DNA of 39,437 nt from Rhodocyclaceae bacterium (GCA_026417115.1 JAOADW010000006.1:1-39437); one strand, 5' to 3'; shown: positions 27,400 to 37,118, numbered from the stretch's first letter. The notes: generated by a model not told the origin, from the sequence alone. Numbers and translations: made by a program.

Positions 27400-27765
27400 T
27401 TATTTCTTGCTGCCTGCCACTGCCTTGCGCGGCCCTTTGCGCGTGCGTGCATTGGTGCGCGTGCGCTGGCCCCGCACCGGCAGCCCTCGACGATGCCGCA
27501 CGCCGCGATAACAACCCAGATCCATCAGGCGCTTGATGCTCATCGTGACTTCGCGGCGCAAATCACCCTCGACCACGTATTTGCCGACTTCTTCGCGCAA
27601 CTTGTCCATCTCGGCTTCGGTCAAGTCTTTGATCTTCGCCGTTCGCGGGATTCCAGCAGCATCGCAAATCTTGCGCGCGCGTGCACGTCCGATGCCATAG
27701 ATGGCGGTCAGCGCGATCTCTGCATGTTGGTGATTGGGGATATTGACGCCTGCGATACGAGCCAT
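27400..27765 (-). CDS. rpsM: 30S ribosomal protein S13 (uS13)
   Basis: A 121-residue head protein that touches the 50S subunit and P-site t[29 protein letters not shown] is the canonical start and [21 protein letters not shown] the canonical end. It is the first gene of the alpha operon. The 87 bp before it contain a consensus TATAAT and a small hairpin, consistent with its own promoter and a structured leader. Confidence 0.99.
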   Translation of the reverse strand: MARIAGVNIPNHQHAEIALTAIYGIGRARARKICDAAGIPRTAKIKDLTEAEMDKLREEVGKYVVEGDLRREVTMSIKRLMDLGCYRGVRHRRGLPVRGQRTRTNARTRKGPRKAVAGSKK

Positions 27766-27807
27766 GTGCTTACCTAGTCATCCAATGAGTCAAGCCTGCG
27801 CGCCGCT

Positions 27808-27839
27808 TTCGCTGCAAAGCAAGCGAACTCGTGATTATA
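27808..27839 (-). promoter_or_regulatory. Alpha operon promoter (-10) and leader hairpin
   Basis: On the minus strand a perfect TATAAT (27839-27834) lies about 70 bp before rpsM; the -35 position holds GCAAGG, a poor match. Just downstream, TTCGCT/AGCGAA arms (27827-27822 with 27813-27808) can pair in the leader. In E. coli, S4 binds a pseudoknot at this place; whether this leader folds likewise cannot be decided by eye. Confidence 0.45.
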
Positions 27840-27852
27840 CAAAAAACTTTCA

Positions 27853-27966
27853 TCAACCTTGCCGCTGCTTGTGGCGAGGATCGCTACAGATGATCCTAAC
27901 GATGCCATGGCGCCGCACCACTTTGCATTTCCGGCAAATCCGTTTGATCGATGCTTGCACTCTCAT
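27853..27966 (-). CDS. rpmJ: 50S ribosomal protein L36 (bL36)
   Basis: A 37-residue zinc-ribbon protein. The translation starts [15 protein letters not shown] and ends DPRHKQRQG, with zinc ligands Cys11, Cys14, Cys27 and His32 (CCCH form). Length and motif match the family exactly. It lies 29 bp after infA and is the last gene of the spc operon, before the alpha operon promoter. Confidence 0.97.
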   Translation of the reverse strand: MRVQASIKRICRKCKVVRRHGIVRIICSDPRHKQRQG

Positions 27967-27995
27967 GACGGTCTCCCATACCGAATGGCAATGAA

Positions 27996-28214
27996 TTACT
28001 TCGCGCGGAATACGATGCGACCCTTATTCAAATCATAAGGGGTGAGCTGCACCGTGACTTTGTCCCCTGGCAAGATGCGAATGTAGTGCATGCGCATCTT
28101 GCCCGAAATGTGTCCGAGAACCACGTGCCCATTTTCGAGCCGGACCCTGAACGTCGCGTTCGGTAAGTTCTCGATGACCTCTCCTTGCATTTCGATGAAA
28201 TCTTCTTTGGCCAT
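27996..28214 (-). CDS. infA: Translation initiation factor IF-1
   Basis: A 72-residue OB-fold protein that blocks the A site during initiation. [20 protein letters not shown] at the start and the [22 protein letters not shown] end are diagnostic. The ATG at 28214 gives exactly the family length; the frame extends to 28256 only as overlap with secY. It sits between secY and rpmJ, a placement common in beta-proteobacteria. Confidence 0.98.
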   Translation of the reverse strand: MAKEDFIEMQGEVIENLPNATFRVRLENGHVVLGHISGKMRMHYIRILPGDKVTVQLTPYDLNKGRIVFRAK

Positions 28215-28233
28215 GAGTCTCCGACGTCTTGCG

Positions 28234-29571
28234 TTAGCGGACTGGCATGCCCGCACCCTTGAAATTGGCTTTCTTGAGCAGGCTCTCGTATTGATGGGAC
28301 ATGATGTATGCTTGTACTTGCGCCATGAAATCCATCGTCACGACGACGATGATGAGCAAAGACGTGCCGCCGAAATAGAAAGGAACGTTCCATTTCAGGA
28401 TCAAGAACTCCGGCAACAGGCACACCAGGGTGATGTAGATCGCTCCCACGAGCGTAAGCCGCATCAGAATCTTGTCGAGATAGCGCGCGGTTTGGTCGCC
28501 AGGGCGGTAGCCAGGCACGAAAGCGCCGCTCTTCTTGAGGTTATCGGCCGTCTCCTTAGAATTGAAGACCAGCGCCGTGTAAAAAAAGCAGAAGAAGATG
28601 ATCGCCGCTGCATAGAGAATCACATAGACGGGTTGCCCGGGTGAGAGCGTCGCCGCGAGATCCTTCAACCAGAGCATGCCTTCGTTTGAGGCGCCGAACC
28701 AGCTGGCCGCCGTGGCGGGGAACAAAATGATCGAGGAGGCAAAGATCGGCGGGATTACGCCAGACATATTGAGCTTGAGCGGCAAATGGGAGCTCTGCCC
28801 GCCATAGATGCGGTTGCCGATTTGCCGCTTCGCATAATTGATGAGGATCTTGCGCTGACCTCTCTCGACGAACACGACGAAACCAGTGACCAAGACGACG
28901 AGGATGCAGATGAAGAGCGCGGTCAGCGGATGCATGGCTCCCGTGCGGACGAGTTCGAAGAGTCCACCCAGCGCATTGGGAAGGCCAGCGACGATGCCCG
29001 CGAAGATGATGATCGAAATACCGTTCCCCAAGCCGCGTTCGGTGATTTGCTCACCCAGCCACATCAAGAACATGGTGCCGGTGACCAGCGTCATCACCGT
29101 GGTGATGCGAAACATGACGCCAGGCTCCAGCACCAGGCCCGCTTGCGATTCGAGCGCGATGGCGATGCCGGTGGCCTGGAAGAGCGCCAGGGCGACCGTA
29201 CCGTAGCGCGTATATTGCGTGATCTTACGACGGCCTGCTTCGCCTTCTTTCTTGAGCTGCTCGAGCGAGGGCACGGCCACCGTCATCAACTGCATGATGA
29301 TGGAGGAGGAGATATAGGGCATGATGCCGAGCGCGAAGATCGTAAACCGCGACAGTGCCCCGCCTGAAAACAGGTTGAAGATGCCGAGGATACCGCCTTG
29401 CTGCGACTGAAACAGCTCGGCCAGCCGTATGGGATCGATGCCAGGAACCGGGATGTGCGCGCCGATGCGATAGACGACCAAGGCGCCGAGCAAAAACCAC
29501 AGTCGACGCCACAGGTCGCCATACCGGGCGGTTCGCCCCAGTGCTGCCGTATCGATCCCGAGCTTCGCCAC
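28234..29571 (-). CDS. secY: Protein translocase channel subunit SecY
   Basis: A 445-residue inner-membrane channel with ten helices; with SecE and SecG it passes proteins through or into the membrane. Family marks are [10 protein letters not shown] (after helix 1), the plug region [21 protein letters not shown], the conserved [16 protein letters not shown] loop and [20 protein letters not shown]. It begins with GTG (29569-29571), preceded by AAGGA; no ATG nearby gives the family start [12 protein letters not shown]. Confidence 0.99.
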   Translation of the reverse strand: MAKLGIDTAALGRTARYGDLWRRLWFLLGALVVYRIGAHIPVPGIDPIRLAELFQSQQGGILGIFNLFSGGALSRFTIFALGIMPYISSSIIMQLMTVAVPSLEQLKKEGEAGRRKITQYTRYGTVALALFQATGIAIALESQAGLVLEPGVMFRITTVMTLVTGTMFLMWLGEQITERGLGNGISIIIFAGIVAGLPNALGGLFELVRTGAMHPLTALFICILVVLVTGFVVFVERGQRKILINYAKRQIGNRIYGGQSSHLPLKLNMSGVIPPIFASSIILFPATAASWFGASNEGMLWLKDLAATLSPGQPVYVILYAAAIIFFCFFYTALVFNSKETADNLKKSGAFVPGYRPGDQTARYLDKILMRLTLVGAIYITLVCLLPEFLILKWNVPFYFGGTSLLIIVVVTMDFMAQVQAYIMSHQYESLLKKANFKGAGMPVR

Positions 29572-29618
29572 GTCCTTATCTCCGCGTCATTACGCGCAAA
29601 TCTTGCCTGCCGCTGCTT

Positions 29619-30056
29619 TCAAGACACGCTTCCGCCCAAGGCTTCGATCGCCGCACGCGCACCCTTGGTCACGGCAAGCCCCCTCAGATGCACCTTACGC
29701 GTGAGCTTGCCAGACAGGATCACCTTCGCCAGACGCGTGCCCTGCGGAACGACCCCTGCCTTGCGCAAAGTCAGCAAATCGATTTCATCGACCGGCAGTT
29801 TCTCGATTTCCGACAGTCGCACTTCCGCCGTCTTGAACGCCTTTTGCGAAACGAAGCCACGTTTCGGCAGACGGCGCTGCATCGGCATCTGACCGCCTTC
29901 GAAACCCACCTTGTGGAATCCCCCTGCGCGCGCCTTTTGTCCTTTGTGTCCGCGTCCGCAGGTCTTGCCCAAGCCACTGCCGATGCCGCGGCCGACACGC
30001 TTGGAGGCATGACGGGCGCCCGCGGCGGGCTTCAGCGTGTTGAGCCTCATGTTCAT
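29619..30056 (-). CDS. rplO: 50S ribosomal protein L15 (uL15)
   Basis: A 145-residue late-assembly protein. The glycine/basic N-terminus [25 protein letters not shown] reaches into the 23S core, and the C-terminal half holds the globular domain ([18 protein letters not shown]...[11 protein letters not shown]). Its ATG overlaps the rpmD stop by four bases. It is next to last in the ribosomal part of the spc operon, before secY. Confidence 0.99.
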   Translation of the reverse strand: MNMRLNTLKPAAGARHASKRVGRGIGSGLGKTCGRGHKGQKARAGGFHKVGFEGGQMPMQRRLPKRGFVSQKAFKTAEVRLSEIEKLPVDEIDLLTLRKAGVVPQGTRLAKVILSGKLTRKVHLRGLAVTKGARAAIEALGGSVS

Positions 30057-30235
30057 TTTTCCACCTTCAGCAAATATCCAACTTTGCGGATCATGCCACG
30101 CACCTCGGGCGTATCGGGCAGCTCTCGCGTATGGTTGAGCTTACGCAAGCCCAGGCCGCGCACCGTTGCGCGATGGTCGGCTTTCGTGCCGATCACGCTT
30201 TTGACCAATGTCACCTTCAAAGTCGCTTGCGTCAT
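30053..30235 (-). CDS. rpmD: 50S ribosomal protein L30 (uL30)
   Basis: A 60-residue protein of the 50S subunit. The short bacterial form is seen: [29 protein letters not shown], then the [15 protein letters not shown] end. It overlaps rplO by four bases and follows rpsE after 6 bp, suggesting translational coupling through rpsE-rpmD-rplO. Confidence 0.98.
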   Translation of the reverse strand: MTQATLKVTLVKSVIGTKADHRATVRGLGLRKLNHTRELPDTPEVRGMIRKVGYLLKVEK

Positions 30236-30241
30236 GGCGCA

Positions 30242-30778
30242 TCAGCCTCCCAGAATCTCTTGCACCGTCTTACCGCGCTTGGCCGCTACCTCGGCCGGCG
30301 TGCTCATCGAGAGGAGCCCCTTGAGCGTCGCCCGCACCAGGTTATAGGGGTTGGTCGAGCCGATCGCCTTGGCCACGACATCCGTGACCCCCATGACCTC
30401 GAATACCGCTCGCATCGGCCCCCCCGCAATGACGCCGGTACCCGGTGCAGCCGGCGAAATCAAGACCTTCGTCGCGCCGTGTTTTCCTTGCACTGGGTGG
30501 TGTAAAGTGCCATTGTTGAGGCTGATCTTCACCATCTTGCGGCGCGCTTCTTCCATGGCCTTCTGCACGGCCACAGGAACTTCCCGTGCTTTACCCTTGC
30601 CCATGCCGATCGCGCCATCGCCATCTCCGACCACGGTGAGTGCGGCAAAGCCCAAAATGCGCCCACCCTTGACCACCTTGGTCACCCGGTTGACGGAGAC
30701 CATTTTTTCGCGCAGACCACCTTCTTCGAGTCCTTCGCTGATCTGCTGCTGTTGTCGTTTGCTCTGCGGTTTAGCCAT
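30242..30778 (-). CDS. rpsE: 30S ribosomal protein S5 (uS5)
   Basis: A 178-residue protein on the mRNA entry side that takes part in decoding accuracy. The double-stranded-RNA-like N-terminal domain begins [21 protein letters not shown]; the C-terminal domain includes [23 protein letters not shown] and [20 protein letters not shown]. The N-terminal [19 protein letters not shown] extension is somewhat Gln-rich. It lies 20 bp behind rplR. Confidence 0.99.
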   Translation of the reverse strand: MAKPQSKRQQQQISEGLEEGGLREKMVSVNRVTKVVKGGRILGFAALTVVGDGDGAIGMGKGKAREVPVAVQKAMEEARRKMVKISLNNGTLHHPVQGKHGATKVLISPAAPGTGVIAGGPMRAVFEVMGVTDVVAKAIGSTNPYNLVRATLKGLLSMSTPAEVAAKRGKTVQEILGG

Positions 30779-30798
30779 TTCCGTCTCTCATCGCGCTT

Positions 30799-31155
30799 TT
30801 AGAACTTCAACCCGGCTTCGCGCGCCGCTTCGGCAAGCGCCTTGACACGGCCGTGATACTTGAAGCCGGAGCGATCGAACGCCACACTCGTAAGCCCCTT
30901 GCTCAAGGCGCGCTCGGCAATGAGCTTGCCGATCAGGCGCGCAGCCTCGACGTTGCCACCGTTAGCAATCTGGCCACGCACTTCTTTTTCGAGCGTCGAT
31001 GCCGCCGCCAGCACACGATTGCCCGTCCCAGAAATCACCTGGGCATAGATATGGCAATTGGTGCGATGCACCGTGAGCCTGGGCACCTTGAGCTCTGCTA
31101 TTTTGGCGCGGGTTTTGCGCGCTCTACGCAGTCGAGCTTCTTTCTTACTGATCAT
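30799..31155 (-). CDS. rplR: 50S ribosomal protein L18 (uL18)
   Basis: A 118-residue protein that binds 5S rRNA in the central protuberance. [19 protein letters not shown] is the basic RNA-binding N-terminus, and [28 protein letters not shown] the canonical C-terminus. It is 34 bp after rplF in the spc operon. Confidence 0.99.
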   Translation of the reverse strand: MISKKEARLRRARKTRAKIAELKVPRLTVHRTNCHIYAQVISGTGNRVLAAASTLEKEVRGQIANGGNVEAARLIGKLIAERALSKGLTSVAFDRSGFKYHGRVKALAEAAREAGLKF

Positions 31156-31189
31156 GTCGAATCCTTGTCTGCCTACGGCCTACGACGAC

Positions 31190-31723
31190 TTACTTCTTCT
31201 TCGTCTCTTTGATGACGACCACCTCATCCGCATAACGGATGCCCTTGCCTTTATAGGGCTCAGGCGGGCGATAGGAACGAATTTCCGCCGCCACTTGCCC
31301 GACTTGCTGGCGATCGATGCCTTTGAGCACGATTTCCGTCGGCGTCGGTGTCTCCACCTTGACGCCTGCCGGCATCTCATGCACCACCGGATGAGAAAAA
31401 CCCAGCGAGAGATTGAGTTTGTTGCCCTGCGCTTGCGCTTTGTAGCCAACGCCTACCAGCGTCAAGCGTTTTTCGAATCCTTTGGTGACGCCATTGACCA
31501 TGTTGTTGATCAAGGCGCGCATGGTGCCAGACATCGCAGACGCATCTGCACGCCCTGGAAGCCCTTTGCAGTGAATGGCGTTGCCCTCCTTGGCGACTTC
31601 GACCGCAGGGAGAATCGCTCGACTCAAGGAGCCCAAGGGTCCTTTGATCGAAATCTCGCCGGCGCCGATGCTTGCTTCAACACCTGCTGGCAGCACAACT
31701 GGATTTTTTGCGATGCGAGACAT
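31190..31723 (-). CDS. rplF: 50S ribosomal protein L6 (uL6)
   Basis: A 177-residue two-domain protein near the sarcin-ricin loop and the elongation-factor site. [19 protein letters not shown] opens the first domain, [23 protein letters not shown] links the domains and [21 protein letters not shown] closes the second. It follows rpsH after 12 bp. Confidence 0.99.
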   Translation of the reverse strand: MSRIAKNPVVLPAGVEASIGAGEISIKGPLGSLSRAILPAVEVAKEGNAIHCKGLPGRADASAMSGTMRALINNMVNGVTKGFEKRLTLVGVGYKAQAQGNKLNLSLGFSHPVVHEMPAGVKVETPTPTEIVLKGIDRQQVGQVAAEIRSYRPPEPYKGKGIRYADEVVVIKETKKK

Positions 31724-31735
31724 GACTTTCCACCT

Positions 31736-32131
31736 TTACGCCACGATGCAGAGCACTTCTCCGCCGACGTTGGCGCGACGTGCTTGGCTATCCGTCATCA
31801 CACCCTTGGGCGTCGATACGATCGCGATGCCCAACCCATTCATGACCCGCGGCAAATCGTTTTTGCCTCGATAAATGCGCAAACCCGGCTTGGAAACGCG
31901 CTCGATACGCTCGATGACCGGTCGCCCAGCATAGTATTTGAGCCGGATCTCCAAATCGGCTTTGGCGCCATCCCGGCGCACCGCGTAATCCTCGATGTAA
32001 CCTTCTTCTTTCAGTACCCGCGCGATCGCCTCCTTAAGCTTGGAAGACGGCAGCGTGACCTGTTGCTTTTCGGCCATCTGCGCGTTGCGAATGCGCGTCA
32101 GCATATCGGCGATCGGATCCGTCATGCTCAT
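31736..32131 (-). CDS. rpsH: 30S ribosomal protein S8 (uS8)
   Basis: A 131-residue 16S rRNA-binding protein; in E. coli it also represses the spc operon by binding mRNA at the rplX-rplE region. The start [18 protein letters not shown] fixes the ATG at 32131; upstream codons lie in the rpsN end. The C-terminal [21 protein letters not shown] and GGEVLCIVA are conserved. It lies 11 bp after rpsN. Confidence 0.99.
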   Translation of the reverse strand: MSMTDPIADMLTRIRNAQMAEKQQVTLPSSKLKEAIARVLKEEGYIEDYAVRRDGAKADLEIRLKYYAGRPVIERIERVSKPGLRIYRGKNDLPRVMNGLGIAIVSTPKGVMTDSQARRANVGGEVLCIVA

Positions 32132-32142
32132 CGCTGCCCTCC

Positions 32143-32448
32143 TCACCAGCTCGCCTTGATCACGCCCGGAATCTCGCCACGCATGGCGAATTCACGCAGC
32201 TTATTTCGGCACAGACCAAATTTACGAAACACGCCGCGCGGACGCCCCGTCAAGGCACAGCGGCGACGCTGACGGACCGGGCTTGCATTGCGCGGGAGCT
32301 CCTGCAATTTGCGGCGCGCCTCCGCGCGTTCTTCGTCGCTTGCCTTGGCATTCTTGATGACAGCCAACAACGCCGCTCGCTTCGCCGCATATTTGGCAAC
32401 GAGCGCAGCACGCTTGGCTTCACGGTTTTTCAGTGCTAATTTCGCCAT
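32143..32448 (-). CDS. rpsN: 30S ribosomal protein S14 (uS14), zinc-free long form
   Basis: A 101-residue protein of the 30S head. This is the long proteobacterial form without the CxxC-x(n)-CxxC zinc ribbon: only two Cys remain, in [26 protein letters not shown]. The N-terminal half is Ala/Lys/Arg-rich. The zinc-binding paralogue used under zinc starvation is not in the window. Confidence 0.99.
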   Translation of the reverse strand: MAKLALKNREAKRAALVAKYAAKRAALLAVIKNAKASDEERAEARRKLQELPRNASPVRQRRRCALTGRPRGVFRKFGLCRNKLREFAMRGEIPGVIKASW

Positions 32449-32457
32449 GTCTTTCCC

Positions 32458-33000
32458 TCAGCCTCTGAAAGGGAATTTGAATGCGGCCAACAACGCCTTG
32501 GCCTCTGCATCGGTTTTTGCCGTTGTGGTGATGCTGATGTTCAAGCCACGCAAGGCATCGACCTTGTCGTATTCGATCTCCGGAAAGATGATCTGCTCGC
32601 GCACACCCAAGTTGTAATTGCCGCGCCCATCGAAGCCACGGTTACCCGGCATGCCGCGGAAGTCACGGATGCGCGGCATGGCGATGCTGATCAGACGATC
32701 GAGAAACTCATACATCCGCACGCCCCGCAGGGTAACCATGCAACCGATCGGATAGCCTTGACGAATCTTGAACCCCGCGATCGCCTTGCGCGCTTTCGTG
32801 ACCACTGGCTTCTGCCCCGCGATCTTCGCCAAATCGGACATCGCGTGCTCGAGCACCTTCTTATCGGCCACGGCTTCGCCTACGCCCATGTTCAGCGTGA
32901 TCTTCACAAGACGCGGCACTTCCATCACCGAGGCGTAGCCGAATTGCGCCATCAGTTGCGGCACGACTTCTTTCTTGTAGAACTCTTGCAAACGGGCCAT
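32458..33000 (-). CDS. rplE: 50S ribosomal protein L5 (uL5)
   Basis: A 180-residue protein that binds 5S rRNA and contacts P-site t[25 protein letters not shown] fixes the start at 33000; two earlier in-frame starts overlap the end of rplX. Conserved blocks are [24 protein letters not shown] and [19 protein letters not shown]. The rplX-rplE junction is where S8 binds in E. coli. Confidence 0.99.
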   Translation of the reverse strand: MARLQEFYKKEVVPQLMAQFGYASVMEVPRLVKITLNMGVGEAVADKKVLEHAMSDLAKIAGQKPVVTKARKAIAGFKIRQGYPIGCMVTLRGVRMYEFLDRLISIAMPRIRDFRGMPGNRGFDGRGNYNLGVREQIIFPEIEYDKVDALRGLNISITTTAKTDAEAKALLAAFKFPFRG

Positions 33001-33011
33001 GTCTTTCCCCA

Positions 33012-33329
33012 TCACGCCTCGACCAACTCGCCATTGGATTTGAAGACCCTGACCTTACGACCATCGTCGAGGATCTTGAACCCCACGCGATCCGCCTTCT
33101 GCGTCACCGGGTTGATCAGAGCCACATTGGACTGATGGATCGGCATTTCTTTTTCACGAATGCCACCCGGCTCGTTACGCATCGGGTTTGGCCTGACATG
33201 CTTCTTCACGCGATTGACACCCTCGACGATCAAATATTGATCATCGACCCGACGAATCACAGTCCCCCGTTTGCCCTTGTCACGTCCGGCGATCACCACG
33301 ACTTTGTCGCCTTTGCGAATTTTGTTCAT
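33012..33329 (-). CDS. rplX: 50S ribosomal protein L24 (uL24)
   Basis: A 105-residue KOW-domain protein that starts 50S assembly. [22 protein letters not shown] is the KOW motif at the very N-terminus and sets the ATG at 33329; a start at 33353 would overlap rplN's stop. [23 protein letters not shown] is typical. It lies 20 bp after rplN. Confidence 0.99.
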   Translation of the reverse strand: MNKIRKGDKVVVIAGRDKGKRGTVIRRVDDQYLIVEGVNRVKKHVRPNPMRNEPGGIREKEMPIHQSNVALINPVTQKADRVGFKILDDGRKVRVFKSNGELVEA

Positions 33330-33349
33330 CGCCACCACTCCCAGCGCAC

Positions 33350-33718
33350 TCAAAGCACTTCCGGAGCGAGCGAAACGATCTTCATGAATCTTTCGCTCCG
33401 CAGCTCACGCGTGACCGGCCCAAAAATACGCGTACCGATGGGCTCGAGCTTGTTGTTGAGCAACACGGCGGCATTGCTGTCGAATTTGATGCGCGAACCA
33501 TCGGGCCGACGCACGCCGCTTGCCGTCCTCACGACGACGGCGTTATAGACCTCGCCTTTCTTCACTCGCCCTCGCGGGGTCGCTTCCTTGACGCTGACCT
33601 TGATGATGTCGCCAATGCCGGCGTAGCGCCTCTTCGAGCCGCCGAGCACCTTGATGCACATCACTGAGCGCGCACCGGTGTTGTCGGCAACCTCGAGGCG
33701 AGATTGCATCTGTATCAT
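33350..33718 (-). CDS. rplN: 50S ribosomal protein L14 (uL14)
   Basis: A 122-residue protein at the subunit interface, the usual RsfS silencing-factor target. [33 protein letters not shown] and the end [16 protein letters not shown] are family-typical. It is the first gene of the spc operon, behind a 161 bp leader with its own promoter and three hairpins. GGGAGAGG precedes the ATG. Confidence 0.99.
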   Translation of the reverse strand: MIQMQSRLEVADNTGARSVMCIKVLGGSKRRYAGIGDIIKVSVKEATPRGRVKKGEVYNAVVVRTASGVRRPDGSRIKFDSNAAVLLNNKLEPIGTRIFGPVTRELRSERFMKIVSLAPEVL

Positions 33719-33736
33719 GATCCTCTCCCAACTTAA

Positions 33737-33820
33737 CGCGCGCCATCAGGCGCGGTCAGTTTTGGCCCCAGTGATCGGGGATTTACAGTCATTGAGGCCC
33801 CATCGGTGATCGATGGGGCC
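33737..33820 (-). promoter_or_regulatory. spc operon leader with three stem-loops and a repeated block
   Basis: In the transcribed (minus) sense the leader can form: (1) a perfect 10 bp stem GGCCCCATCG/CGATGGGGCC, loop 5 (33820-33811 with 33805-33796); (2) CCCC/GGGG (33780-33777 with 33769-33766); (3) CGCGCC-TGAT-GGCGCG (33754-33749 with 33744-33739), next to the rplN ribosome-binding site. CGATCAC...TGGGGCC occurs twice, spanning hairpins 1 and 2. None is followed by a T tract, so these are not ordinary terminators. Confidence 0.65.
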
Positions 33821-33833
33821 GCCAAAAAAGATA

Positions 33834-33862
33834 ATTCTATCGACTCAAATGTTTCGAGTCAA
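33834..33862 (-). promoter_or_regulatory. spc operon promoter
   Basis: On the minus strand TTGACT (33862-33857), exactly 17 bp, then TAGAAT (33839-33834) is a near-consensus sigma70 promoter just after the rpsQ stop. The spacer holds an imperfect dyad, GACTC...GAGTC. Transcription should start at about 33827, a few bases before hairpin 1. E. coli also has its spc promoter between rpsQ and rplN. Confidence 0.85.
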
Positions 33863-33879
33863 CAAATCTGCCGCGGCGC

Positions 33880-34149
33880 TCACGCCGCCACGTTCTTTTC
33901 CACGATGCGCGTGACGCGCCACGCCTTGGTCTTGGAAATCGGCGCGCATTCCGCGATCTCGACGACATCGCCTTCACGCGCCTCGAGTCCCTCGATGTGC
34001 GCATGATATTTCTTGGATCGCACGATCACCTTGCCGATCACCGGGTGCTTGACCCGTCGTTCGACCAAGACCGTCACGGTTTTCTGCATCTTGTCGCTGA
34101 CCACACGACCCTGAAGCGTGCGGCGCAAAGGCTTTCTCTCTTCCGTCAT
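33880..34149 (-). CDS. rpsQ: 30S ribosomal protein S17 (uS17)
   Basis: An 89-residue OB-fold protein that binds 16S rRNA early in assembly. [31 protein letters not shown] and the [21 protein letters not shown] end are diagnostic. Its ATG overlaps the rpmC stop by four bases. It is the last gene of the S10 operon; the spc promoter follows. Confidence 0.99.
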   Translation of the reverse strand: MTEERKPLRRTLQGRVVSDKMQKTVTVLVERRVKHPVIGKVIVRSKKYHAHIEGLEAREGDVVEIAECAPISKTKAWRVTRIVEKNVAA

Positions 34150-34340
34150 TTTGCCGAAGCCCTTTCGCTGATGATCGTCTTGATGCGCGCGATATCCCTT
34201 TTCAATTTCCGCAATTGGCTCGTATCGGTAAGCTGCTGGGTCGCAAGCTGCATGCGTGCGGAGAACTGCGCCTTGCGCAAGGCAAGCAGCTCGCTTTTGA
34301 GCGCGGCATCGTCCTTCTGTCTGAGTTCCTTGGCTTTCAT
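34146..34340 (-). CDS. rpmC: 50S ribosomal protein L29 (uL29)
   Basis: A 64-residue helical hairpin protein at the tunnel exit. [37 protein letters not shown] is the family signature, and [18 protein letters not shown] forms the second helix. It is 9 bp after rplP and overlaps rpsQ by four bases. Confidence 0.98.
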   Translation of the reverse strand: MKAKELRQKDDAALKSELLALRKAQFSARMQLATQQLTDTSQLRKLKRDIARIKTIISERASAK

Positions 34341-34349
34341 AACCTAACC

Positions 34350-34763
34350 TTAGCTGAAATGACGCGTGACGAACGTCGTGGCGAACGGCAATTTCGCCGC
34401 TGCCAAGGCAAAGGCCTCGCGCGCCAGGGCTTCATCGACCCCATCCATCTCATAAAGCACCTTGCCCGGCTGAATCTCGGCAACCCAGTACTCCGGATTG
34501 CCTTTGCCATTGCCCATACGGACCTCGGCCGGCTTTTTCGAAATGGGCTTGTCAGGGAAGACACGAATCCAAATGCGTCCACCCCGCTTGATATGGCGGG
34601 TCATGGCGCGCCGCGCGGCTTCGATCTGACGCGCCGTCAAACGACCGCGGCCGATCGCTTTCAAGCCATATTCCCCAAAGCTCACCTTGGTTCCACGCGT
34701 GGCCAAGCCTTTGTTGCGGCCTTTCTGCTCTTTTCTATATTTTCTGCGAGCGGGTTGCAGCAT
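34350..34763 (-). CDS. rplP: 50S ribosomal protein L16 (uL16)
   Basis: A 137-residue protein near the peptidyl transferase centre. [44 protein letters not shown] and [21 protein letters not shown] are invariant blocks. It lies 6 bp after rpsC in the S10 operon. Confidence 0.99.
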   Translation of the reverse strand: MLQPARRKYRKEQKGRNKGLATRGTKVSFGEYGLKAIGRGRLTARQIEAARRAMTRHIKRGGRIWIRVFPDKPISKKPAEVRMGNGKGNPEYWVAEIQPGKVLYEMDGVDEALAREAFALAAAKLPFATTFVTRHFS

Positions 34764-34769
34764 GGCTCA

Positions 34770-35657
34770 TCACTCCTCGGAAGTGCCCTTGGCGGTTTCA
34801 GATGCGGCAGACGATGCCTTGCGCACACGCTTAGGCGTAGATTTGACTTCAGGCGTTTCACCTTCGGCCTGCGCCTTGCGCAGGCTCGCATCGCCCGTTT
34901 TCTTGGCTGCGCGTCGCACAGCCTTCGCCTCGCCCTCACCAGTTTCCGCCGCCTTTGCAGCCCGACGCGGACGCTTGACTGGCTCCTCCGCCGGCGCCGC
35001 GGGCTCAGCAGGCAAAACAGGTTCCATACGGTTGGCGATCTCGCCTTTGTATACCCAGACCTTGATGCCGATCACACCATAGGTGGTTTTCGCTTCCGCA
35101 AAGCCATAGTCGATGTCGGCACGTAGCGTATGCAGGGGCACGCGCCCTTCACGATACCATTCGGTGCGCGCGATCTCTGCTCCATTGAGGCGTCCCGAAC
35201 TCATGATCTTGATGCCCTGGGCGCCCAAGCGCATGGCGTTTTGCATCGCACGCTTCATCGCGCGGCGGAACATGATCCGCTTTTCAAGCTGCTGGGCGAT
35301 CGAATCCGCGATCAATTGCGCGTCGATCTCGGGCTTGCGGATTTCTTCGATGCTGACATGCACCGGCACACCCATACGGCGCTGCAGCTCGCTTTTCAGA
35401 TGCTCGATCTCTTCGCCTTTCTTTCCGATCACGACGCCTGGACGGGCGCTATAGACGGTGACCTTGGCGTTTTTCGCCGGACGCTCGATGACGATGCGCG
35501 ATACCGAAGCATTCGCGAGCTTCTTGCGCAAATAGTCGCGCACGGCGATGTCCTCTCGCAACATGGTCGGAAAGACCTTCGAATTCGCGAACCAACGCGA
35601 GGACCAGTCATGAGTCACCGACAAACGGAAACCCGTGGGATGAATCTTCTGCCCCAT
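34770..35657 (-). CDS. rpsC: 30S ribosomal protein S3 (uS3) with long C-terminal extension
   Basis: A 295-residue protein at the mRNA entry tunnel with helicase-like activity. [20 protein letters not shown] starts it, the KH domain carries GVVIGKKG (74-81), and [22 protein letters not shown] is conserved. The ordinary fold ends at about residue 210. About 85 further residues follow, rich in Ala, Glu, Pro, Lys and Arg, with several basic patches ([25 protein letters not shown]). E. coli S3 has only 233 residues. The extension is in frame, and the stop lies 6 bp before rplP. Confidence 0.98.
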   Translation of the reverse strand: MGQKIHPTGFRLSVTHDWSSRWFANSKVFPTMLREDIAVRDYLRKKLANASVSRIVIERPAKNAKVTVYSARPGVVIGKKGEEIEHLKSELQRRMGVPVHVSIEEIRKPEIDAQLIADSIAQQLEKRIMFRRAMKRAMQNAMRLGAQGIKIMSSGRLNGAEIARTEWYREGRVPLHTLRADIDYGFAEAKTTYGVIGIKVWVYKGEIANRMEPVLPAEPAAPAEEPVKRPRRAAKAAETGEGEAKAVRRAAKKTGDASLRKAQAEGETPEVKSTPKRVRKASSAASETAKGTSEE

Positions 35658-35663
35658 AATGCT

Positions 35664-35993
35664 TTACTCCCCGACCGTCACGAAGATGTGACAGGTGCGC
35701 TTGTTGATGCGGCAACCTCGACCTTTGGCGCGCGCCGCGAATCGCTTCAACGTCGGCCCTTCCTCGACATGAATGCGTTTCAATTTGAGGGTGTCGATGT
35801 CGGCGCCATCGTTGTGCTCGGCATTCGCAATCGCCGACTCCAGCACTTTTTTGATGATGCGCGCGCCTTTCTTGGGTGAAAAGCTCAGGATGTTGAGCGC
35901 CTGCTCGACCGGTTTGCCCCGCACCATATCGGCCACGAGCCTTCCTTTCTGAGCCGACAGCCGCACGCCTTTGAGAACCGCTTTCGTTTCCAT
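35664..35993 (-). CDS. rplV: 50S ribosomal protein L22 (uL22)
   Basis: A 109-residue protein whose beta-hairpin lines the exit tunnel. [26 protein letters not shown] sets the ATG at 35993, preceded by GAGGAAG; an in-frame GTG at 36008 overlaps the rpsS end. The hairpin region ends [23 protein letters not shown]. It lies 6 bp before rpsC. Confidence 0.98.
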   Translation of the reverse strand: METKAVLKGVRLSAQKGRLVADMVRGKPVEQALNILSFSPKKGARIIKKVLESAIANAEHNDGADIDTLKLKRIHVEEGPTLKRFAARAKGRGCRINKRTCHIFVTVGE

Positions 35994-36004
35994 GAGCAAC
36001 TTCC

Positions 36005-36280
36005 TCACTTCTTGGCTTTCTTGCCTGCCGCATGGCCCTTGAAGGTACGCGTCAAGGCAAATTCACCGAGCTTGTGGCCGACCATGTTTTCCGAGATATA
36101 GACCGGGATGTGCTGCTTCCCGTTATGCACGGCGATGGTGAGGCCGATGAACTCCGGCACGATCGTCGAGCGGCGCGACCACGTCTTGATGGGCCGCTTG
36201 TCATTCGCCTCGCGCGCGGCCAGGACCTTTTTCATCAAGTGGCTATCGACGAAAGGGCCTTTTTTGATAGAACGAGCCAT
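36005..36280 (-). CDS. rpsS: 30S ribosomal protein S19 (uS19)
   Basis: A 91-residue head protein that contacts S13 and 23S r[22 protein letters not shown] and [43 protein letters not shown] are canonical. It lies 10 bp after rplB. Confidence 0.99.
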   Translation of the reverse strand: MARSIKKGPFVDSHLMKKVLAAREANDKRPIKTWSRRSTIVPEFIGLTIAVHNGKQHIPVYISENMVGHKLGEFALTRTFKGHAAGKKAKK

Positions 36281-36290
36281 AGTCCGATCC

Positions 36291-37118
36291 TTAACGCTGA
36301 TAACGACGCTGGACGATCATGTTGTCCGTGCGCTTGTTGTTACGGGTGCGATAGCCTTTGGTCGGCGTGCCCCACGGGCTCACGGGTGTTCTCGCCTCGC
36401 CCGTGCGACCTTCACCGCCCCCATGCGGGTGATCGATCGGGTTCATCGCCACGCCGCGCACGGTCGGGCGAATGCCGCGCCAGCGGTTGGCGCCTGCCTT
36501 GCCGATCTTGCGCAGATTGTGTTCTTCGTTGCCCACCTCGCCGATCGTCGCACGACAATCGACGTGGATGCGCCGAATTTCACCCGAACGCAAGCGAATC
36601 TGCGCATAGGCACCCTCGCGCGCCAAGAGCTGGGCTGATGCGCCGGCCGCGCGCGCAAGCTGCGCCCCTTTGCCGGGCATCATCTCGATGCAATGAATCG
36701 TCGTGCCAATCGGAATGTTACGGATCGGCAACGCATTGCCGGGCTTGATCGGCGCCTCGGAACCGCTCAGCAGGCTCTGCCCGACCGTAAGCCCTTTGGG
36801 AGCAATGATGTAGCGGCGCTCGCCATCGGCATAACACAGCAAGGCGATGTTGGCCGAACGGTTGGGGTCGTATTCGAGGCGTTCGACGCGGGCGGGAATG
36901 CCGTCCTTATCGCGCCGGAAGTCGATGATCCGATAATGCTGTTTGTGTCCGCCGCCCTTGTGTCGCGTCGTGATGTGCCCATGATTGTTGCGGCCAGCTT
37001 TGCGCGTTTGTGGCTCGATCAACCCCGCATAGGGCTTACCCTTGTAGAGGGCCGGATTGACGACCTTGACGAGGGCGCGACGCCCAGGCGAAGTCGGTTT
37101 GACTTTGACGACCGGCAT
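36291..37118 (-). CDS. rplB: 50S ribosomal protein L2 (uL2)
   Basis: A 275-residue protein needed for subunit joining and peptidyl transfer. The signature [14 protein letters not shown] (225-238) holds His230, equivalent to the E. coli His229 linked to peptidyl transferase activity. [26 protein letters not shown] is the N-terminal RNA-binding block. Its first base overlaps the last base of rplW. Confidence 0.99.
   Translation of the reverse strand: MPVVKVKPTSPGRRALVKVVNPALYKGKPYAGLIEPQTRKAGRNNHGHITTRHKGGGHKQHYRIIDFRRDKDGIPARVERLEYDPNRSANIALLCYADGERRYIIAPKGLTVGQSLLSGSEAPIKPGNALPIRNIPIGTTIHCIEMMPGKGAQLARAAGASAQLLAREGAYAQIRLRSGEIRRIHVDCRATIGEVGNEEHNLRKIGKAGANRWRGIRPTVRGVAMNPIDHPHGGGEGRTGEARTPVSPWGTPTKGYRTRNNKRTDNMIVQRRYQR

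Noticed and set aside
33796..33820. The spc leader hairpin as a terminator of the S10 operon
   Set aside because: On the minus strand the run of Ts comes before the hairpin, not after it; on the plus strand the tract is A. The form is wrong for an intrinsic terminator in either direction.
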